From assembly GCA_024220525.1 (NCBI GenBank), contig JAMYWO010000171.1, positions 1,853 to 65,852 on the forward strand: a DNA stretch of 64,000 bases. The letters run 5' to 3'. Origin of the DNA: Cochliopodium minus. Its lineage: Eukaryota > Discosea > Himatismenida > Cochliopodiidae. A program made the translations under genes and the position numbers. A model generated the notes under the pieces. It worked only from the letters and a program-made list of their open reading frames with translations, was not told where the DNA came from and did no database searches. Each line of letters begins with the position of its first letter. The first letter of the stretch is position 1. Of the stretch, positions 10,780 through 24,600 are shown one piece after another.

Positions 10780-11075
10780 ACATCTTCTGTTTATTTCTTT
10801 ATGATATATTAATTATATGACAAATAGGCATGGAAAATTTTATAAATTGATATTTATCAGTATTTGTTGTTTTATAAATAGATATTTTGTTTAGGTTGAT
10901 AATAATGCAATTTAATATCTTTTTTATTATTTGGATGTGATATTTTAATATATTTACCTTGTAAAGAATTTTTCTTTTCAATTTTTTTTTTTTTTTTTTA
11001 TAATTTTATACACTTTGAATTGATCAATCAATAAGAATGAATCAATCAAAAATTTTGTAAAAGAGAAAAAATAAT
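10780..11075. other. AT-rich spacer upstream of OST4
   Basis: It contains the presumed OST4 promoter, on the reverse strand, and the 3' flank of NUP160. I see homopolymer runs and no convincing coding sequence. Confidence 0.5.
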
Positions 11076-14000
11076 TTAATTGATTTTTAGGTAAGATTTA
11101 GAAGCTGTCAAAAGTTGATTGTGGAGAACTTTGTTTTTCTTGTTCAATAAGAAAATCATCTTCTCAACAAGATTCCAAGGAATATCGTAGAAAATCTTGG
11201 GATCCTTGTTGTTAGAAGAAGATTTGAAAAGCTTTAAAAGAACCTGGGAAGCATCATCCAAACGATCAAACTGCAAATAAAGACGAACTAAAAGCAAAGG
11301 ATGGTGCTGGGTAAGAAAAACAGAGAGCCATTTGAGTTCAAACTTTTTGTCAAAGGATAAAATTTGTTTGGCAACGTTGTAATGATACAAAAAGTTGGTT
11401 TCTTTTTTATCGTGTAACTTTAAATATTTCTCCAGGATGTTCCAGTTAGTGAGGTTGGTGGTGATGCTATAACTAGGATCGCTCCAATCATCCAAGACTT
11501 CGTTTATGGGAATGTTTTCAAGACATTTTTTGGTGATTTCTTCAAAAACTTGGGAAAGATCGAACTCGAAAAGTTTTGAAAGAGAAAAAGCCAAATTAAA
11601 CATGTCTCTTTTAATGAGGAGAAAATAATATTCAAGTGGAGTTAATCTTGGCCCAATTTGATCAATGTTAGGGTTTTGGAGATGATGAAGTTTCAAGATG
11701 GAAAGGGTTAAAAGATAACTTTTCTCCAAGTCTAGAAGGGTGATTTTTTGTTCGGGTTTGGAAGGAGGAAGAGGCTCGTCACTAAACTTGAAATGTATCT
11801 TTTTGGAAGGAGGAGCACTGTGAGAAAGCCATGCATCTTCATTACTCACCAACTTTAAAGAGTTGATGGAAGCCAAGTAGGCATTTGTTTCTTCTTGAAG
11901 AGCATAGACAGAAGACTCGGTTTTAAGAGCACAAGCGTAATCATACATCATGGAAGCTGCTTTTCTAAAGTTATTCTTGTAAATGTTGTAGGCATATCCT
12001 ATTTTGAAGTAGTTCGGTTGGAGCATCACATCTGTGTTTTTGGCGTATTCTTCCAAAAGTTCATTGATCATGTTTGTTATTTCCCCTTTGAACGGAAACT
12101 CACAAAGAACATCCACTCTTTCTTTTTCGCAAAGCATGCCAACAAATCTGCTCAATGTCTCTTTTACTGACTTGTCATTTCCCACCACTGATTTTTCTCT
12201 TTCCTTTGAGATTTCAAAGAGTCTGGTAATTGAAAAGTAAACATCTTCAAAATTGTCGATTTTAAGCGAGTTATAACAAATTCCATCCAATATTTGAAAC
12301 TCTATATCCTTTTTGCACAACTTTAGAGCCATTTTGCCAAAGTCTATTGCGTATTCATACAACTGTTGTTTTTCAAAGAGGGAGATCCAATCTTGAAAGT
12401 ATTTTTCTTTGTTTCCGTTGAATTCGTAATGTGGAGGGTTGATACAAACAGACAAAAGATACTCTTTCGCTTTTTTGAAATTTCCTGATTGAAGGTGAAA
12501 CTTTCCAAGAAAATAATTCCCAGTAGATAAATTGTTGCTAATTTTGAGTATTTTCTTCAAATGAAAAATTATTAGTTAAAAAAAAAAAAAAATTTTTTTT
12601 TTTACCCTAAACAAGTTTGTGTTGCATTTGTTCAAAAGAGAATTGATGAACCCACAAAAATAATCAGTGAATTCTATTTCATTGTAATTTTGGGAAGGAG
12701 AAATGAAAAGTCTGGAAATGTAACAGAAGAAATATCTGCAACGAATAAATAGTTTTTGCTTGTCATTCTTTTGGACCAAAGAAGAATTGCAAAATATCTT
12801 TTGGAAAGTGTTGGCGAGGTTTTTGTCATTATAAATGAGATAATGAATAAAATTCAGCTTTTGAAAGTTTTGAGAATCGTTGGTAATCAAAATTGGCGTA
12901 AAAGTGATTGTTTTCAACAAAACAAATTTTTTGAGTAAATGAGTGCATTTTGGAATTAAAGTAGATTGAATAAAGTTGATTTGTTCGCTTTTTATAGACT
13001 CGAAGATTCTTATTCTCATTACTACGAACAAAAGTATATTCAGTCCTCTGATAAATTTGTAGCAAGTCTTTGTAAAGTTTTCGAAAGAAGTGCTGATTTT
13101 GTTGAAAAAAAAATAGTTGGGAAGGAAATTCAGAAGTTCATCTTCTGGTAACTCCTCATTGTTGAACTCAAACTTGATAAAGTTGCTCAAGAAAGAATTT
13201 ACTGTATCGACAAACCTTACATTGGAAAAAGTCTTTTCCAAGTTGAGCTTTACAAGAGATAAGAGGTTTGGGATTTGTTTGATGTGATAAAGTTTATAGT
13301 TTCCCCCAAATATCCAGTTTACATAAGGAAGTAATGCTTCTATGGGCTCAAATCTTTCCAAATCCTTGTCCAGCTCATTCAAAACAGTATCTCCTATTTC
13401 ATTTGTCAGAGTATTAACCAAATTTTGTAATTCAACAAAACTTTCAGTTTCACTAGAAGGAATTACTTTATTCAGAGAGACATTGTGCAAATTGGAAGTG
13501 GATAATCCTCCCTATTAACAAATAAGTTTATTAATAAATGAATAAAATGAATAAAAGGGTTAAATATTACAGAGTTGATCAAGAAAAAATCTTCAGAATT
13601 GGGTTGGATGACAATATTAATGGTATTGTTTAGAGTGTCCCAAGAAGACTGAAGATATTTATAGAAAATCTTAATGGAATTGAATTCGGTGAGAGGAGAA
13701 ACAGGATTGGCGTTTCTGATCATATTTTCGATGGAGTTTGTGAGACACTGCTTCAAAAACTGGCGATCTTCAGAAAACTTGACAATCTTTTCATTACTGG
13801 TCTTGTTAATAGCACCCAAAATAACATCTGATGGGATACTGCTTGATATCAATTGTTCCACAAATGTTTCTTTATCAACAACATTAATTGTTGAAATAAA
13901 ATTGTTGAAAGATTGTTTGCTGGAAACAGTATATTCTCCCTCTTCTGAGATGGGTATTCTGGTCACCTTGTTTTGGTAAGCTACTACTAAATCTCCATTT

Positions 14001-15025
14001 AGAACATGAAAGGATTGGATAGGGCTCTCTATTTCGATCTTCTTTTGGTATTTCAGACTAAAAGTGTCTAAAATTCCTTCTAAAATATAAAACTAAAAAG
14101 ATATTAAGAAATTAAAAAAGAAACTTAACAACAATAAAAGGGATTTACTTTTGTTCTATTGTCTACTCGATAAGAAACAACACAATAAAAAGTAGATTTT
14201 TCTTTCTTCGATACTTTCATCCCCACAAAGCTGCTATCTTTATCTTGGGAAGGGATGGAGACATCTTTGTAAGAGTTTTGGTTGATGTCCCAGATTTTCA
14301 TTCTGTAATCATCAGAAAGAGAGATGAGAATCTTCTTCTTATAAAATACAAGATCTATCGTTGAGATCTCTTTGTTGCCAGAAAAGGTGATGAGACTAAA
14401 GATGCTTCCCACAACAGATGTTTGTTTGAGTACCCTTTCAGAATATACTTCCTCTTCATTTGTCTTGATTATTTGTCCCATTGTGATTGATCCATTTTTT
14501 GTACCAAATGCTATATAAAACACCATATTGTCGTTTGATTGGGCTTTGGATGAAAATGATGTGCTCATGCTCACTCTTTCTACTGTTTTCTCATCTATTT
14601 CATCCAATTCATCTTTCCTTAATGATCCCAATGAAGGATGATTATTTTCTTTTATTGTTATTGGTATTCTATATAATTTGGTGGTTGTAAATACTATCAG
14701 AAATATGCGTTTCAATTTCTTTGAATATTTCGAATCCACAAATCTTATTTTATCATCAAATTTTATATTGGCGCCATCTTGTTTTGTTTCACTTATATCA
14801 TGAAAATCATTGATATATAATTCTCTATCAACAAACATCCTTTTGATAATAATAATATTATAAAGATTGTATTTGGATTGATAAAAAATATAACGTTAAT
14901 AAAAATATGGGAAAAGAGAAAGGTGTTTTATACCATGTGATGAATTTATTTATGTTATAAAAAATGTATCCTGAATTATCAGTTATTTTGGGAAATGGAT
15001 ATACATTGGCGAAACTATAATTCAT
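11076..15025 (-). CDS. NUP160: nucleoporin NUP160 (Nup120) homologue
   Basis: NUP160 is a scaffold subunit of the Y-shaped (Nup107-160) nuclear pore complex. The N-terminal exons (15025-14127) give a beta-propeller-like region including LISLSDDYRMKIWDIN. The C-terminal exon (12560-11076) has the alpha-solenoid with family hallmarks: GYAYNIYKNNFRKAASMMYD, ETNAYLASINSLKLVSNEDA, TLLDLEKSYLLTLSILKL, RLTPLEYYFLLIKRDMFNLA and WLSVFLTQHHPLLLVRLYL. The start is taken at 15025 (MNYSFANVYPFPKITD), the first ATG in an exon that joins in phase to the next as ITW|MFVDREL. An upstream in-frame TTG is not used. Introns are short, at about 14930-14840, 14150-14090, 13570-13510 and 12610-12560. The total is about 1,250 residues, slightly below the human protein. 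It is divergent from RABL6, with 140 bp between the start codons. Confidence 0.9.
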
Positions 15026-15165
15026 TTTTTTTTTATTGATTTTTTTCTTTTGAAAATGATTCAATAAAAAAAATATTATAAAAAAAAAATTGTTTGATTA
15101 AAACAAGAGAAATACAAACTTTCACTTCATTCAAAATATCCAATAATTAATCATAATTTTGAAAT
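15026..15165. promoter_or_regulatory. bidirectional promoter region, NUP160 / RABL6
   Basis: Only 140 bp separate the two divergent start codons, so both promoters must lie in or overlap this AT-rich segment. No specific element was identified. Confidence 0.5.
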
Positions 15166-17854
15166 ATGGGTAACGAACAAGCAACTCCAATGACTGAAAA
15201 GGAAATGATTGATAGGAAGCTTCAGAAAATGGATGAAGAGATGAAACAAAAATTCAGGAGAGGTGGAGCAACTGTAAATAGTAAGAATATTTTTTATACC
15301 TTTCTTTTTATAGTAAAAAATATTATTTTTGTAAAGTGAGGGTGGTATTAATAGGTGAAAGAAAGACTGGAAAATCTCAACTATACAATTTATTACACAA
15401 ACGAAAATTTAGTGAAGCATATCAGCCCACAGAAGAATTAGCGGTGGGAAATATATTGTGGGAATATAAGACAGGTGATGAAATAAAGCTTGAAATTTGG
15501 GATGTTGTGGATAAAGGTAAATAATATAAAAAGGGTTAAATTCTTAAATCTTCTTGATATGGTTAATTTATATCATAATACATTAATATTCAATTGAGAT
15601 GGCTTATAAACCATGATCTTTAAATTATTATCCAAAAAACGAATATAATGAAAAATTGCTTGATGAATTTTAATTTAAAAATATTTCAGCCAAAACATCT
15701 ACCACCAAGAAAACGGATGATTTAAAAATCACATCATCTCCTTCTGTGAAGAGAACGGGATCATTTAAAGTGGAAGGATTATCGTTAGATTCATCCTCAT
15801 TCGATATCTGGAAGGGAACACATGCATCTATATTGATGATAGATCCAGTAAAGAGATGGACATTCGAATATGCTATCTCCTCTCTCGAAAAAGTTCCAGA
15901 GAATCTTCCACTTTTGGTGGTTGCTAATTTCAAAGATCTTCAAAGCTATTGGAATGTTCCTTACACAGAAATAAAAAGCAAATTTGGGACAAGAGAAAAC
16001 ACATATGTCATTGAAGCTTCTATGCAAAATGGGTTCGGAATGAAATCCATTTTAAATTTTTTGAACATTCCTTTCCTCAAACTCCAAAAGAGGCAGTTCT
16101 TGGAACAAATTGAAATCAATGAGAGAAATATGGAAGTGGCATTACAAGAGTTGATCTTAGTAAGTGAGAAACAAGATTACAGTGTGTAAAAAAAAAAAAA
16201 ATTTCAATGATCAATCTAATTAATTTCAATCGTTATTAGTTATACAAGAACCCAAAATGAGAAACTTGAAGATACTCAACAAAAAGAAAACACTCAAAGA
16301 ACACCTACTCCCCAAACTAAAGTAACAGAAGTAAGAAGAGAAACAAATAATAACAACCCAACCAACAGTACCAGACAAGTCAATATGGACGATTCCTCTC
16401 CAAGAGAAAAGGAAGTGACAAATAAAGAAACTCCTTTAAAGAGCGAAATTAAAGAAGCTCCTAAAAATGAACAAACTCAAACTCCTAAAAGGGTTGAACC
16501 AACAACACAAAAATCAACTGAAACACCCCCTCAATCCACTAAAACTAATCCTTCACCCAATCAAACACAAAAATCAGAAGGTTTTTTTTCTAAATTTGTA
16601 AAGGGTTTCACAGCTCCTGTGGAAAAGAAGACTGATGTTAAATCTTCACAACAACAAAACCAACAAATTTCCGAAAATAAAAAAGCAGTGGAGGATCTTA
16701 AGAAATTGGCAAAGTCTGGCCCTACTTTGGAATCCCCAGAAGATTTTAATCCAGAGGGAGATGATCTCGATGACTTTTTGGGATCTGGGTCTGAAGATGA
16801 AGATGAAGAAAGCGAAGAAAAACCAAAAAAGAAAGTCGAAAAGAAACCTGAAAAAGTTAAAAAGCCAGAAAAACAAGAACCTCCAAAACAAGAACATCAA
16901 AAGAAGCCTGAACCTAATCAACAACCAGTTGATAATAACAAAAATATCCCTTCTGTTCAAAATAACAGTCCAAAAAAAGAAATTGTTATTCCTCAAACTC
17001 AAAAAGTAGAAGTTACTCCTCTTCAAAATGAACATCAAACTCAGAACGAAAAAAAAGAACAAGAAAAAATTGAAAAAGAAACTTTAAAAAAGAAAGAGGT
17101 TGAAGAATTTGTTCCTGTTATTGAGGATGAAGAAGAAGGAGAATTTTTTGATAAAAGTGAAGAAGATTCTGAAGATAAAAATGAAGGATTTAAAGAGTCT
17201 GAATCTAGTGAAGAGGAAGATGAAAAAACCAATTCTCTTGTTAAAGGTGACCTTAATCAAGTTCCTGTCGAAGAAGAAATAAAAGAAGTTGTAGTAGAAA
17301 AGGTAGAATATAATCCTTCTCATAAATCCCAAAGTGAAATGGAAATAGAAAGAAAATTGGAAAGGAAAAAACAAAAAGAATTGGAGAAACAACAAAAAAT
17401 ACAACAAAAACTCAAAAAAATGGAAGAAGAGGAACTCAAAGAATCACAACCCACTTTTGAAACGGACAATACTTTTGATGGATCTAGTTTCGGAGATAAT
17501 AACTTTGGTGGAAACACTTTTGATGATGTTTCTTCATTTGGTGAAAGTAGTTTTGGAGGAGAAAGTGGTTTTGGAGATCAAAACAACAATAATGGTTCTT
17601 TTGGAGATACCTCTTCTTTTGGAGATGGTTCCAATGGCTTTGGTGAATCTTTTGGTGAAGGTTTTAATGGCTTTGGCGAAGATTCATCAGTTGCAGAACA
17701 AGGTACAAAGAAGAAAAAGACTGGAACAAAAAAGAAAAAAACTGTCAAATCTGGTAATGTAAAAAAATCAACAACCAAAAAGAAAACTTTGAAGAAAAAG
17801 CTCACTGGTGACACTTCATCAAACATTAGAAACGATGATTATATAACTATTTAA
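15166..17854 (+). CDS. RABL6: RABL6 (RBEL1/Parf)-type Rab-like GTPase with long disordered FG-rich tail
   Basis: Exon 1 begins MGNEQATPMT and leads through KFRRGGATVN|MRVVLIGERKTGKSQLY (P-loop GxxxxGKS), AYQPTEELAVGNILWEYKT, KLEIWDVVDKG (G3-like) and ILMIDPVKRWTFEYA to LNFLNIPFLKLQKRQF. This follows human RABL6 segment by segment (KIVIRGDRNTGKTALW, VEVWDVVDKG, FFNIPFLQLQRE). The GTPase fold covers about residues 40-260. RABL6 family members are large atypical Rab-like GTPases with long unstructured tails. Here the tail is acidic and Pro/Gln/Lys-rich, with EGFFSKFVKGF, DDLDDFLGSGSEDEDE and, near the end, ten FG motifs in SSFGD/NGFGE settings (about 17470-17690), then a Lys-rich basic stretch ending DDYITI. 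The introns join in phase at VN|M, DKG|AKT and SV|YTRT. The Gly at position 2 could be myristoylated, but Ser/Thr at position 6 is absent. Confidence 0.9.
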
Positions 17855-17942
17855 ACAAATAAAATTTATTTTGACAAATCTTAACCACATTTTCTTAAAT
17901 TTCAATATCTGTCCGTTAGGATGATGATTCTATTCATGATTC

Positions 17943-18235
17943 TCAATTATTCTTTCTTTTTTTATTCTCTTTGGTTATTGTATTTTCTTTTGAATTTATT
18001 TGTTCAAAAATATCAAAGAATGATTTCATGCCATTTGACATCACTTTTTGTACATACACCATATCATCAAATTCTGTTTCAGTCCTTTTAAAATCTTCAT
18101 TTATCTTCACTATTTATTAATCAAATTTGTTGATTATAGGTTAATATAAAAAGAAATTGGTTTTTTGCCTATTTTATTGTTCATAGTTTTTAATTCCTCC
18201 ATCATCTCTTGATATTCTTTCATTGTTATTTCCAT
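17943..18235 (-). CDS. small charged helical protein, unrecognised (two exons)
   Basis: The reverse strand encodes MEITMKEYQEMMEELKTM (exon 18235-18169) and, after an intron of about 59 nt, VKINEDFKRTETEFDDM, VMSNGMKSFFDIFEQINS and a basic end KENKKRKNN (exon 18109-17943). The total is 77 residues, in frame across the join. The heptad-like pattern suggests a short coiled coil. The intron would begin with GC rather than GT (GC-AG); without splicing the first exon soon reaches a stop. An AG just before the ATG could mean a further 5' exon. A short open stretch reading DPFGEKIHQQ lies at about 18300-18330, but no usable donor links it. I do not recognise the family. The size and pattern resemble small kinetochore or BLOC-type subunits, but that is only a guess. 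Confidence 0.5.
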
Positions 18236-18616
18236 TTCTTAAAGATATATTTGTATTATTCTTAAATTGATTCAAAAAAAAATATTTTTTTTTATTGTTG
18301 GTGGATCTTTTCGCCAAATGGATCTCTAAATAATTAATATTAAATGTTTACTTCAATATACTTTAAAATATAAAGTATGCTTTCAAATGAAGAGTAACAA
18401 TTTTAATTTTTTTTAATTTTTATTCTTTAATTTTGCTTTCAAATAATATATAATAAGTGAAATAATTATAAAAAAAAAAAATTTTGAAAATAAAGATTTA
18501 ATACCGATCCCCAACAAAAAAATAAATCATTTCAATACATACAACAAACCCCACATTAACTTCAAATCAAATATATATTAAATAATTGATCATAATTTTT
18601 TTCATTTTGATTTGAT
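18236..18616. other. AT-rich spacer before the furry gene
   Basis: It holds the presumed furry promoter and the 5' flank of the small reverse gene. Apart from the short DPFGEKIHQQ-like open stretch on the reverse strand at about 18300-18330, I see nothing. Confidence 0.4.
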
Positions 18617-21600
18617 ATGGAATTTTTAAGAAGAATTTCAAAGATTGAGGGAAAGAATGATAACGATGGAAAAAATGGAAACAATGGGACTGATATAAAT
18701 GTTCCATTGAACGATCTTCAAAAACCATTGATCAAAAGACCTTCTATGACCAAGATATTGTATGGTGAACAACCCCATCATGAAGAACCATTCAATGGAG
18801 AAATATCAGAAGTGATTATGAAATCATTGATAGGGGAATTCTTTGATTGCTGCGATAAAAGAATTAATAGATTACATGAACAAAAGGTAAATATTTTAGG
18901 ATTATATTTTTGTTTTCAAGAATAAATGCTAAATAAAATTTTATTTGATGAATTCATCATATTTAGGATGATATTCAAAATATAGACTTGATATTCGAAA
19001 AAGATCAGGAATTTCACAAATTAGCCAAATCATTTGGAAGAATAGGAAAATTCAACATCAATAATGTCACCAATATCCTTATTGTATGGAGAAAAAAGCA
19101 AAAGAACATTGAAAAAATCAAATCGTAAAAATGAAATTTAATAATCACACAAAACAAAAAAATAATCTTTTACAAATATACATATATATATATGCTTCAA
19201 ATTGATCCTTCGCAATATATTTGGATATCAAATTTTCAGACTATTCTTATTATTTTTATTCTCCTCATTAGCTAAAACAAAAATAAATGAATTTTATATT
19301 TCATTTTAATTATTTTTTTTTTTCAACATAAAATCATCATAAAAGAGATAAAGTGAAAAGGGGTGATACAGATGATAAAAATGAGGTAAATTAACATTTC
19401 ACAATCAAAAACTTTGGCAAAATAATTTTTTTAATATAGAAGATTATAGAATATATTTTCTGCACTTCTCTCTTTCAAATATTGGAACAACTTACATCAA
19501 CGAATCTTCTCGTAAAAGATCTGTTTGTAAAGTTGGAGAAATTGTGTTTTAAGAAATCAGATGCAACTATTAAAAAGAATAATCCTGAAATAAGAGATCT
19601 CTATTGTATTTTAATTGGGAAACTGTCTGTCTTCAGACCTACAGAGATCATGAATGTTTTTTTTAGCAACATTACTAGAAAAGGGCCAACAGAAAAACTC
19701 ATGGGGTTGATCAAATCAATCAAGCACTTCAAACTAAATGTAATTTTTATTTAAGATTGTTTAATGCAAATCTAAATGAAACTCTTTTCAACTCAGCTCA
19801 ATTCTACGGACAATATTCATACTGCTAAAGAATTCCTTCTTCAGTTTTACCAGTTGTTTAGAGTAAAGTATTTGATGAAAATTTTGGAGTTTAAGATGGA
19901 AGTAGTTTATACTATTAATCATATTTTGGGCCAAATGAGAGGACATCCTCACACAAATGGCTTGGATTATACAGAATGGAATAATACCCTTGCTGTTGTA
20001 TATAATTATTTATGGAATGAAAAAATAAGTGTGAGTGGAGGAAGATTTAAGACATCAAAGTATTTTTTCTGGATACCTCTCATTGCCACTATTCTTTCCC
20101 TTTCTCCCACCAGTGTTTTAGAAAAAGAGAATGAGACGTTTATGAAGACTGTTTGTGGTTCAATAAAGAAAGAAAGAAATGTAAAAGAGTTTACTTATCT
20201 TTTAGAAGGTCTCAATATTATAATCACTACTATTGTATCTGTTCCTTCTGTCATCAATAAGAATATAGGAGAAAAGACAGAGAATATTGATGAAATAAGC
20301 TATCCCATTCTTTTGGAGTTCAATGAGAGTCTCTTCTTCGAAAAGAAAAACTTTTTGTTAATAACCAGCAACATAGAGCTTTGTTCTCAAATTTACTTCA
20401 ATATCGCACTACAAAAGATCAACTTTGTGATGACAAAAATTATATTTCCTGCTTTCGAAGAAATCCCTGATAAAGCTATCTTCGAAAAAGCTGGCCTTGT
20501 AACTAAAACTCTAAAGTTTATGGTTGCACTTAGTACTACCCGTCGTTTGTTGAAGTATTCTAAATCATACAAACAAGATCCCAAGAAATCTCCAACCAAA
20601 GACAATCACCATGATAATGATCCGAGAAACTTGTCGAAATACAAAAAGAAGATTCTTTACACTTTGTCGGGTTTGTTGATCAATTTTGATTCGATTAATT
20701 CAAGTTCTGCCAGAGAAGACAAAATTTACATTGCGATGAGTTCTTTGTTGATCGAGTGTATCCCTGATTCTATGCCTCTTTCCATTTCCGAAAATCAATT
20801 GGTCAACTTTCTTGCTAAAAATTTAGTTCACCCTCAATTAGGGAGAATTGTCGAAGATACTTTTCAAAGATTAATTGAAGGTAAAAACAACATATTTTTA
20901 ATTTTTTAAACTAATATTTTCTTTTTCGAAAAAAAAAATTAGAGAGACAAGAACTTAGACCACCTATCATTGGTTCCGTTGTTGATTTTGTTTTGGGAAT
21001 TAATGATAATAAACAAGAATTGATTCCTCAGTTGCGCTGGCTTTCAAGACTTTTGGACTTGTGGAGTAGCAAGTTAAAGGATGCAAATAACGAAAATTAC
21101 ATGAGATATAGATTTCTTCAAAAAAACAAAAAAATTGAAGGAAGTGATTATGTAAAGTTCAATCCTTCGAAAATAGAAGCAATGGCTCTCACTTATTTAT
21201 GCAGTTCTGTCCCTTACTTGAGAGGATGTGCTTTGAAGATTTTGGAGAATGTGAGGGATATCGACAAAAGTTATAACGAAGAAACGTATGAATCTTACAA
21301 AACCAGTGAGAGTATGTCTTTGAGAATCATTTCAGTCATTGAAGAACAAAACAATGAGATTATCAATCAACTTTTGACTGATTTTAGATTCAGGAAGATT
21401 TACAATTTGAACATCAGAAGTCCCAAAGATTTGAGCATTGCCATTCTTGCCCTTTCTGATAATGAACAACATGCTTGGACTTATGTTTTGGGATCTTTGT
21501 TTCAAAATCTATCTAGTCTTTGCCCTGTGGAAATGTCTTACGCAAAGGAAATGATCCTTCCTAGAATTGCTTTTTTGATTCCTCAAGAGAAATCTCCAAT

Positions 21601-24600
21601 CTCTACCATACACTTGTGGGCTAATTATTGTACTCTGTTGTGTTCTTGTGGATTGGACTATTCGGATCTTTATCGTGGAGAATTATCAAAGAATGTAAAT
21701 GCACCCAAATTAAGTTATCATCCTAAATTGTTTGATGATATCCTTAATCTTGTCTTGAAACACGATCTGATCTTTCACAATCATGGTATTCTAATCTTGT
21801 CTAGAACAAATTATCACTTGTACACTCTTTTATTTGCCAAATTGGAAGAATATCTCACAAAGGATAAAGAAAAGAAGAAGAGGAAAGCGCCTGCCTACTC
21901 GAGGAAGTTGGAGTTTGTATCCACCATTTATTCGATCAGTACATCTAAATTCCCCTACAATATCGGATCGATTGCTGAAAATGAGAAACTAAAAAATTTT
22001 TATCTCACCCACATCAAGCAACTTTATTCTTATTTGCCTAGTCTGGAGGATCTATCTGATACTAATCTTCACAATTTAAACATGAGATTCAATTTTTGCG
22101 AAATGATCAAGTACGTCTCCGAGGAATTAGGCTACTATGGAAGTTCTCTCTACGATAGTGAAACAACTGATAAAATATTCAATCTCTTGTCAAAGTGGAG
22201 CAGAGGGCAATCTCTATTAGTAGAAGATCCAAAAGTAAAAGAAGGATACCAAAGTAAATCTAAGAAGAAAGATGATTATGATAGAGTGGTAAGATCTTAC
22301 CTTGATTACATCGAGCACTACTCCATCAAAGCTATTTCTTCTCTTCTCAAAATACCTTGGCTTTTGGATATCAAAAAGGACAATACAATACTTAATTGGA
22401 TCAATGAAATGTTAGAAAGGCATCATATTGAAAGGGTTGACGAGAAGAACAGCAAGCCTTTAATCACAAAAGGTCCGATCTTCCAAAGACTATTGAGTGG
22501 TGGTAAATCAGTTGAAAATGTGAAAGAAGCTCCCGAAACTATTGAATTGACGTATGAAGATAGAAGTAGCAAAAGATTACTCACTTCTGAAGATAGTTTT
22601 GGAGATATCAGAAACAGTGGTGGAATGACCTCCAGAACTAAAAAGAAGAAGAACATGTTCCTATATTACAGTCTTCTAAGTGATTGTTTGACTTCTTTCT
22701 TGTTGGGAAATTACCAAAACAAAAACTTGATTCCCATCATATTAGATGAATGTTACTACAATCCTCAACAAGAAAGTTTTCATGCGGAAATCTCAGGTAT
22801 TTATCTTAATTCTCTTACAGAATTGTTTGAATCAAGACCAGATATCTTTTTCTCTCTTCCTAAATTTTTGAATCTTGTTGTAAGCATGTTTGGAAATCAG
22901 AATGTATCAATAAGAAGAACTGCTCTCAAATTGTTACAATTTGTTGCTTCTTCTAAAATCGAGCATTGGTGTGAATTTGATTCCAATGCTATTGATTCCA
23001 GACTTGATATGACAATAGAAAGTAATCAACTCTACATCTCCAAACTACTCGCAGAAGATTTCCCTATTTTATCATCTGATTTCATCAATGAAATGACCAT
23101 CAGAATCACTAAAGTAGATCAAAACACAAGAACCCAAATGTTGAATTATTGCCTTCCTTGGATAGAAAAATACAATCTTTCTTCAACTTTTCCTTCCGAA
23201 CAAAGTTTTGAACTAAATGGAAACGAAACACACAATGAAAAGATATTCATGGAAATCTCTTATAATTGTGAGCTTTATCTTCTCAATCTCACCTACCTTT
23301 CTCTTTTATACGAACAACTTCATTCAATACATATCCAAAAAATATGGAAGAAATTTGCCACAGAACTTCAAAACGTACCTCTCGCAATAGATTTTCTTTT
23401 GAGAATGGGACAGCACAAGACAACTGATTTCATTTCTCTTGCAAAAAAAATTGTATTTTTCATGGCAAAGACTGCTCCTCAAATCTGTATTGACAGCCTC
23501 GTTTCAGAACTCCAAATAGAAAAGAAAAACGAACCACCTGAAATGTTGGAAGAAAATGATCATCTCAAAAGCAAAAAGTCTTCCTACGAAGATGAATCTC
23601 ATAAGAAAGATAGAACAAACACTATCATTCACGAGAAGAAGAGAGTGTATTCAGTTGGCTCTGGAAGTACAATTAAACCTAAAATTGATCAAATCAGAGA
23701 AGAAAAAGATAAACCATTGACTCCTCTGAAAATAGAACAGATACGTACTCCGAGAGATAACAAGTTTCCTGTTTCTATATCCAATCATCCTTTCTCCAAA
23801 GAAGTACCGGACAGTAGTTTCAACGATACTGTTTTTCCAAGAGGTCATTTTGCACTTATCTTGCTAACGGAGCTCTCTTTTGAGAAAGAGGCATCTCACT
23901 GTTTAAAACAATACATAGCAGTTATCTTACAACAAGTGTTTTTGGGATTCAATTACATCAATCCTACTCTTCATGATCACTGCAGATTGTTGCTTCTCAA
24001 TTTGATTCATTCATTAGTAACAAAAGCTTACGAAGAAAATGAATTGAACATTCCTTACGAGATTTATGAAGAGGCGTTGTCTTTGGAAGAATTTCTAAAA
24101 GCAAAACAAGGAAACTTTTTGTTCGACAAATTTCCAATCGTGAACGGAAAAGAAACAGTGATTTCAAAGTTTGTTCTCAAGGTTTTAAGATTGTTGTCTT
24201 CACTGCCTTACTTTCAGCAAGAAGGATTTCAACTCTCAAAATTGTGGGCACACGAAGCATTGAATTGGGCAATCAACTGTCCCAATGCACAACTACAAGT
24301 ACCCTCCTTTGAAATTTATAGAGCTCTAAATCCAACTGTAAATAAAGGACATGTGGATGATATTATAGAAGCTCTTCAACGTTGTTATGAAAAAGTGACA
24401 TTAGAAAACAACAATGTCATTTTGCAAATTCTCTTCACTTTGAGAAGTATCGTCGACAAAAGTGGAACGAACAAACTTACTTTGTTCACACAAATATTTT
24501 GGGCTGCAGCTGGAATCCTACACACAGAGTATGAAGAACAGTTTTCTCAAGCAACTCAACTTTTGCTCAAAATTCTCGAAATAGTCAACCTTTCTGACAG

